Of a stretch of DNA of 64,000 nucleotides, positions 59,317 through 64,000 are shown piece by piece; position 1 is the first letter of the stretch, and every line of letters begins with the position of its first letter. The stretch spans positions 3,410,001 to 3,474,000 of the forward strand of contig NZ_CP067140.1 in NCBI RefSeq assembly GCF_028553805.1, given 5' to 3'. A program made the position numbers and the translations under genes. This stretch comes from Paracoccus saliphilus (GTDB lineage: Bacteria > Pseudomonadota > Alphaproteobacteria > Rhodobacterales > Rhodobacteraceae). Under the pieces are notes generated by a model, which was not told the DNA's origin, made no database searches, and saw only the letters and a program-made list of their open reading frames with translations.

Positions 59317-60633
59317 CTATGGCACCATCGAGGAAGGCAGCAAGGTCGACAGAACGGGAAACAGAATAAGCACCGCCAGCACCAGCACATCGACCAGAAG
59401 AAAGCGCGCAACCCCTGCGAATATCTGATCGACGGCGACATCCCGGGTCACGCTGCCAATGACGAAGACGTTCAGCCCGACGGGTGGGGTGATCAGGGCG
59501 ATTTCCAGCAATTTGACGAGAATTACGCCGAACCAGATCGGATCCATCCCGTAGGCCTGCATCAGCGGCAAGATGATCGGCAAGACCAGGACAAGTATTC
59601 CCAACGGCTCGACGAACATGCCCAGGATCAGGCAGATAACCGCCGCGATGGCGATAACCGTCAGCGCCGGTGCACCGCTGATACGGGCCCATTCCGCAAC
59701 CGCATTCCCGATGCCGGTCTGTTCGACGAAACCAAGAAACAGAGTCGCGGTCGCCACAATCAGCAGCAAGGAGGCGCTTTGCACGGCGGTGTCGCGAAGG
59801 ACGATCCATAGCACATCCATCGACACCCGATGATCCAGCACGCCGATCATCACGGCCAGGCCCACGCAGAACCCCGCGGCTGCCAAAGGCGACAACAGGC
59901 CGAAATACAGCCCGCCGATGATGATCGCCAGCAAGGTGACGGGCGGCCATAACGCCAGGGTCGCCTCGGTCCGGCTTGCCTTGGCCGGGGCGGGTTTCGG
60001 GGCGATTCCGGGCTCTTCGTGTACCCACCAGAGGATCACTGCAATCATGCCCGCCAATGAGAGCAGCCCCGGCAAGAGCCCGGCGATGAACAGCTTGGCG
60101 ACCGGCAGACCGGTCAGCAGGCCATACAGGATGAACAGGATCGAGGGCGGGATCAGCGATCCCAGGGTGCCGCCGACCGCAACCGAGGATGTGGCGAGCT
60201 TGGGATCATATCCGTGCCGCAGCATCTCGGGCACGCAAATCCGGCCCATGGTCGAGGCGCAGGCCACCGACGAGCCGGATAGCGCCGCGAAACCGCCGCA
60301 CCCCAGCACAGCTGCCATTGCCATTCCCCCCGGCACACGCCGCAGCCAGACCTGCGCGGCGTCGTAGATCCGTGTCGAAATTCCCGCATAGAAGGCGATG
60401 TTGCCCAGGGCCACGAACAGCGCCACCATCGCCATGGCGTCAAGTTGCAACAACTCCCGCAGAATCGCCGGGATGGTCGCGACGCCTTGGGTCAATCCGG
60501 CGCCGGACAGCCCTCCCGACAGCGCGAAACCGACAATCGCGACCGCCCCTGTCGCCAGGGCAACCGGAATCCGCAGTGCCAGCAACGCCAACAGCGCGAT
60601 GATTCCGATGAAGCCAAGCATGGCCGGGCTCAT
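59317..60633 (-). CDS. dctM: TRAP transporter large permease (DctM), orphan
   Basis: 438 residues with about twelve helices. ISTRIYDAAQVWLRRVPGGMAMAAVLGCGGFAALSGSSVACASTMG and GTLGSLIPPSILFILYGLLTGLPVAKLFIAGLLPGLLS are strict DctM signatures. DctM exchanges sodium for small carboxylates together with the small permease DctQ and binding protein DctP. Neither is encoded on either side here. GGAGGG precedes the ATG at 60633, and the in-frame extension to 60741 has no membrane character. Confidence 0.9.
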   Translation of the reverse strand: MSPAMLGFIGIIALLALLALRIPVALATGAVAIVGFALSGGLSGAGLTQGVATIPAILRELLQLDAMAMVALFVALGNIAFYAGISTRIYDAAQVWLRRVPGGMAMAAVLGCGGFAALSGSSVACASTMGRICVPEMLRHGYDPKLATSSVAVGGTLGSLIPPSILFILYGLLTGLPVAKLFIAGLLPGLLSLAGMIAVILWWVHEEPGIAPKPAPAKASRTEATLALWPPVTLLAIIIGGLYFGLLSPLAAAGFCVGLAVMIGVLDHRVSMDVLWIVLRDTAVQSASLLLIVATATLFLGFVEQTGIGNAVAEWARISGAPALTVIAIAAVICLILGMFVEPLGILVLVLPIILPLMQAYGMDPIWFGVILVKLLEIALITPPVGLNVFVIGSVTRDVAVDQIFAGVARFLLVDVLVLAVLILFPVLSTLLPSSMVP

Positions 60634-60781
60634 TTCAGTTTGTCCCTCCTCGACAATGCTGCCCGGCATAGCAGCGGTTCCCCTGGGCGGCAACGCGCGA
60701 CTGACCGAAAATTGAATCCAGCCCATCTGGCCTTCGGCCATCGGAAAGTGGAGACTGCACGGAATATTGATGGAGAGATTT

Positions 60782-62278
60782 ATGCCCTTTCGCCCCTATC
60801 GGACTTCACTGGCTCTGATCATGGCCATGTTCGCTGCAGTTCCGGCGCTTGGACAAGACGGGAAATCCGGGTTTTCCGCCGCCGATATCGAAGCCGCGAG
60901 TTATCAGGGCGGCGACCTGCCCGCGGGGCAATCTCCCCTGACTGCCAAGGTGCAAGTCCTTCTGGATCGATCCGGAACCTCTCCGGGGGTGATCGACGGA
61001 TACAAGGGAGGGATGAGCGAAAGCGCCCTCATGGCGTTCGAGCGCCGCGCCGGCCTGCCCATCGATGGCCGGATGGACCCGCAAGTCTGGCAATTGCTTC
61101 TGCCCTATGCGGCACAGCCGCAGACAATGGATTACACGATCACCGAAGAGGACGCGCAGGGATTGGTCGATGCCATTCCAAGCGATTATGCCGAAAAGGC
61201 CCAGATGTCCGCGATGGCCTATACCAGCGTGGCGGAAAAACTGGGCGAGCGGTTTCACATGGACGAGAAATTCATCGCCTTCCTCAACCCCGGCACGGCC
61301 CTGGTGCCCGGTGCGACGATCAAGGTCATCTCTCCTGCCAAGCCGATCAAGACAAAGGTCACCCGGATCATCGTCGACAAGGCGACCCGGCGCGTGGCCG
61401 CCTATGATGCGGATGGTGAGATGATCGTCGATTACCCGGCAACCGTCGGATCGGATGCGACGCCCTCGCCCTCGGGGCACCACACCGTCGTCACGGTCGC
61501 ACTGAACCCGAACTACACCTATAATCCCGAGAAGAATTTCAAGCAGGGCGATAACGACAAGGCGCTGATCGTTCCTCCGGGACCGAACGGGCCGGTCGGC
61601 AATGTCTGGATCGACCTGACGAAACCCACCTATGGCATCCACGGCACCCCGACCCCGTCCCGCCTGTTCCGCAACCAGTCCAATGGCTGTGTGCGGCTGA
61701 CCAACTGGGACGCGCGCGAGCTGGCGGGTATGGTGATACCCGGCAAGACCAAGGTCGAGTTCCTGGAACCCGGCGTCACCATCGCAGATGTCACCGGTGG
61801 GCAGATTGCACCCGCAGAGGGTGTGATCCCCGCGACGGCTGTCGCGACGGCGACGACGGCAGCAAGTGCAGCGGTGACAAGACCTGTTACGACGGCCAAG
61901 CCAACCCTGTCGGCGCGTGCGCCCTTGCCCCGCCCGGCATGGCTCGGCCGGTCGGCGGCAACTGCTGACACGACGATGACGACAGAAATGGCGACGACAG
62001 GCACGGCCACGGCGCGGGGCAACCAGCCCGCCGGAATATCCGCTGCGACCGAACAGTCCACGGCGCCCTTGCCACCGGTCGGACAGCCTCAACCGGCAGG
62101 CGCTCCGGCTCCGGTTGCGGGTACACAGCCGGTTTATGAGAATACCAGCGAGGAAGAGGCGGATGGTTTCGCGCCGGCGACAACGCAGAACCCCGTCGAC
62201 GACCTGCTGAGCGAAGCGCTCTCCAACGCGATCCCGGAATCCGACATCGTCCCGCCTGCCCCGGTTCAACCACAGTGA
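60782..62278 (+). CDS. L,D-transpeptidase with peptidoglycan-binding and LysM-like modules
   Basis: 498 residues from the ATG at 60782 (GGAGAG upstream). Signal MPFRPYRTSLALIMAMFAAVPALG. PG_binding_1-type module (about 52-110, LTAKVQVLLDRSGTSPGVIDGYKGGMSESALMAFERRAGL), LysM-like stretch (about 148-193), then YkuD domain (about 195-335) with His287 and catalytic Cys303 in GIHGTPTPSRLFRNQSNGCVRLTNWDA. The last 155 residues are Ala/Thr/Pro rich and low complexity. It forms 3-3 cross-links in the wall. The stop overlaps the extensin-family gene by four bases (GTGA). Confidence 0.93.
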   Translation: MPFRPYRTSLALIMAMFAAVPALGQDGKSGFSAADIEAASYQGGDLPAGQSPLTAKVQVLLDRSGTSPGVIDGYKGGMSESALMAFERRAGLPIDGRMDPQVWQLLLPYAAQPQTMDYTITEEDAQGLVDAIPSDYAEKAQMSAMAYTSVAEKLGERFHMDEKFIAFLNPGTALVPGATIKVISPAKPIKTKVTRIIVDKATRRVAAYDADGEMIVDYPATVGSDATPSPSGHHTVVTVALNPNYTYNPEKNFKQGDNDKALIVPPGPNGPVGNVWIDLTKPTYGIHGTPTPSRLFRNQSNGCVRLTNWDARELAGMVIPGKTKVEFLEPGVTIADVTGGQIAPAEGVIPATAVATATTAASAAVTRPVTTAKPTLSARAPLPRPAWLGRSAATADTTMTTEMATTGTATARGNQPAGISAATEQSTAPLPPVGQPQPAGAPAPVAGTQPVYENTSEEEADGFAPATTQNPVDDLLSEALSNAIPESDIVPPAPVQPQ

Positions 62279-63099
62279 GGCAATTCTGGCCGATCCTAGC
62301 CTGTTTTGTGCTCGTTACGGGTTCGGGGGCAATTGCACAGGAAACACCCCCCGAACGTATCGAGGATGCTGCCCCGATCAGCAGCGATACGCGCCCTCCC
62401 GCGCGGCCGGAGAGCGACACACCGGCACCGCCCAGTGAACCGGAGGAAAGGTCGGAGCCAGCCAAACCGCGTGAACCTGCGAAACCGGTCGAAGAGGCCG
62501 GACCGCCCGCATGGAAGGATTTGCGGGAAACCGATCAGGAATATGCCTCTTGCCGTCTGGCGCTGTCGCTGCTTGGCAGTGTTTACGAGGAAATTCCGCC
62601 GATCACCGACCCGGATGATTCCGATTGCGGCATCGCGAGACCGCTACGCGTGACCGAGATCCTGCCCGGACTGGAACTGGAAGGCGGGGCAGAGATGCGT
62701 TGCGACACGGCGCGCGCCCTTGGTTTCTGGGCACGCGATTTCCTGCGCCCCGCAGCGGCGACCCTGCCGGATTCTCCCCGCTTGACGGGTTTGCGGTTGG
62801 GATCGACCTATAGCTGCCGCGCACGGGCCGGAACGGGTAAGAAGCGCCCGAAACTCTCTGAACATGCGCTCGGCAATGCGATCGATATTGCCGCGTTCCT
62901 GTTCGACAATTCCGACCCGCTGCCGGTTCAGCCGCGCGAGGATACCGGCGACCGGTTCGAGGCCTTCCAGCGCAGCGCTCGGGCAACCGCTTGTCTCTAT
63001 TTCACGACGGTTCTTGGGCCGGGCTCGAACGAGGCACATGACGATCATCTGCATCTGGACGTCAAGAGCCGCAAGAATGGCTGGCGCCTGTGCCAATAG
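62275..63099 (+). CDS. Extensin-family exported protein
   Basis: 274 residues from a GTG. A signal (MRQFWPILACFVLVTGSGAIAQ) is followed by a Pro/Glu-rich linker (about 23-85: TRPPARPESDTPAPPSEPEERSEPAKP), then the Extensin_2-type C-terminal domain. RCDTARALGFWARDFLRPAA, YSCRARAGTGKKRPKLSEHALGNAIDIAAF and HDDHLHLDVKSR show the His/Asp/His pattern of a peptidase-like (VanY/MepA-related) fold. The zinc-type residues suggest a wall peptidase but this is unproven. Coupled to the transpeptidase upstream. Confidence 0.85.
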   Translation: MRQFWPILACFVLVTGSGAIAQETPPERIEDAAPISSDTRPPARPESDTPAPPSEPEERSEPAKPREPAKPVEEAGPPAWKDLRETDQEYASCRLALSLLGSVYEEIPPITDPDDSDCGIARPLRVTEILPGLELEGGAEMRCDTARALGFWARDFLRPAAATLPDSPRLTGLRLGSTYSCRARAGTGKKRPKLSEHALGNAIDIAAFLFDNSDPLPVQPREDTGDRFEAFQRSARATACLYFTTVLGPGSNEAHDDHLHLDVKSRKNGWRLCQ

Positions 63100-63136
63100 G
63101 GCCGCAACGGATCATGCTCGCCGCCATCTGAACCGG

Positions 63137-64000
63137 CTATTGCAGCGCCTCGCCCAGTGCCACGAAGCTGTTCGTAATCGAATCGCTCGGCCTGGTGACG
63201 AAGGCATCGAGATGGGGAAACAGCCGCACCGCCTCGTCAAGCCGCTTGTCCGATCCCGGCGCATAGAGACCGGCCCGGATCATCAATTCCGATTCCGCGT
63301 AAGCCCCAAGCGCCGTGCGTGCCTTGGCGATTATGGCATTTTCCGCTTCGCTGGCGGCATCTGGCAGAGAGCGTGACACCGAGCGGACCACGTCCACGGC
63401 GGGGAAACGCCCGCGCTCGGCAATGGCCCGGTCAAGGATCACATGCCCATCCAGGGTTCCGCGCAGGATATCTGCGACCGGCTCCTCCATATCCGACCCG
63501 GCGACGAGCACGGTGAAGATGGCGGTGATATCGCCGCTCCCATCGAGCCCCGGCCCGGCCCGCTCTGCCAGTGCCATGATGAGGTTCGACACCGATGGCG
63601 GGAAACCGCGATAGCTGGGCGGCTCCCCTGCTGCCAGGGCGATTTCGCGATGCGCCTCGGCAAAGCGGGTGATCGAATCGGCCAGCAGCAGGACATGCTT
63701 GCCCTGGTCGCGGAAATGCTCGGCCACGGCCATGGCGGCCCATGCGCAGCGGCGCCGGATCAGGGGCGAGCGGTCCGAAGTCGCCGTCACGATCACCGCC
63801 CGCGCCATGCCCTCGGGACCAAGCGTGTTCTCCACGAATTCCCGCAATTCCCGCCCACGCTCGCCGATCATCGCGATCACCACGATATCGGCCTGCACCC
63901 CGCGGGCAAACCGTGACAGCAGAACCGACTTGCCCACACCCGACCCGGCGAACAGCCCAATCCGCTGACCGCGCACCACCGGCAGGAGCGTGTCGAACAC
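63137..64000 (-). CDS. fliI: Flagellum-specific ATP synthase FliI, C-terminal part
   Basis: The start lies beyond the window end, so only the last 287 residues are seen. Walker A GLFAGSGVGKSVLLSRFARG, IALIGERGRE-like VIAMIGERGRELREFVENTL, VIVTATSDRSPLIRRRCAWAAMAVAEHFRDQGKHVLLLADSITRFAEAHREI and GRFPAVDVVRSVSR are F1/FliI-family sequence with the type III export version of the nucleotide site. It powers flagellar protein export. The codon at 64000 is an internal GTG, not a start. Confidence 0.93.
   Translation of the reverse strand: MFDTLLPVVRGQRIGLFAGSGVGKSVLLSRFARGVQADIVVIAMIGERGRELREFVENTLGPEGMARAVIVTATSDRSPLIRRRCAWAAMAVAEHFRDQGKHVLLLADSITRFAEAHREIALAAGEPPSYRGFPPSVSNLIMALAERAGPGLDGSGDITAIFTVLVAGSDMEEPVADILRGTLDGHVILDRAIAERGRFPAVDVVRSVSRSLPDAASEAENAIIAKARTALGAYAESELMIRAGLYAPGSDKRLDEAVRLFPHLDAFVTRPSDSITNSFVALGEALQ

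Noticed and set aside
60716..60745. TGGCC-TTC-GGCCA stem before the L,D-transpeptidase as a terminator or riboswitch
   Set aside because: A short stem in a divergent promoter region with no T-run and no known riboswitch core. It is probably chance in GC-rich sequence.

Overview
The window is about 64 kb of a GC-rich chromosome whose gene content and order fit an alphaproteobacterium of the Rhodobacteraceae/Paracoccus group. The pointers are an aa3-type cta cluster laid out as in Paracoccus, a CcrM-type GANTC methyltransferase beside rnhB, dprA close to topA, FliI, PCu(A)C with CutA, and dispersed short repeats of a kind I recall from this family. No rRNA, tRNA, CRISPR array, insertion sequence or prophage was recognised. 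It reads as ordinary chromosome with a few unusual inserts. The species assignment is inference.

Layout. 1-2.6 kb: the 3' end of truA, a UspA protein and the nfu-tsaB-rimI operon. 2.6-8.8 kb: a nucleoside uptake operon (BMP lipoprotein-type binding protein, double ABC ATPase, two permeases, purine nucleoside phosphorylase) with a LysE exporter inserted between the permeases. 8.8-16.8 kb, mostly minus strand: mnmH, L,D-transpeptidase, a copper/metal group (PCu(A)C, DUF2946-like, cutA), rpmB, a PEP mutase-family enzyme, ada, meaB, a NUDIX enzyme and pyrF. 17-25 kb: clpB behind a sigma-32-like promoter, an omptin outer-membrane protease, an exported nucleosidase, a nitronate monooxygenase, a TbpB-like lipoprotein, msrB-msrA and a cupin. 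25.4-30.7 kb: an RND efflux operon with two adaptors. 30.7-38.7 kb: a divergent kynurenine pair (kynU and an arylformamidase), an aldo/keto reductase, a YbaK deacylase, a lytic transglycosylase, a methyltransferase and an FMN glutamate-synthase-like protein.

38.8-47.7 kb is a long minus-strand block: ctaC-ctaB-small membrane protein-ctaG-ctaE-surf1, then thrC, an M16 peptidase, a GNAT enzyme and an FAD oxidase. 47.9-56.2 kb: tldD, dprA, a VOC protein, topA with a histone-H1-like tail, ccrM, rnhB and an AllA-like protein. 56.2-60.6 kb: a sulfotransferase/GT90 two-domain protein, an Fsr-type MFS pump and an orphan TRAP large permease. 60.8-64 kb: an L,D-transpeptidase overlapping an extensin-family gene, then the C-terminal part of fliI.

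The most unusual signal is non-coding. Two convergent intergenic regions about 21 kb apart (15.92-16.07 kb and 36.93-37.07 kb) carry related elements of about 140 bp in opposite orientation. Each has GTGTAC/GTGCAC cores spaced exactly 11 bp apart (four cores plus a degenerate fifth), followed by a conserved GCAAC/GTTGC inverted repeat. Other points of interest are a dispersed 25-70 bp repeat in four places, three GANTC sites packed upstream of ccrM, an omptin whose catalytic residues fall where they do in OmpT, and the sulfotransferase-GT90 fusion.
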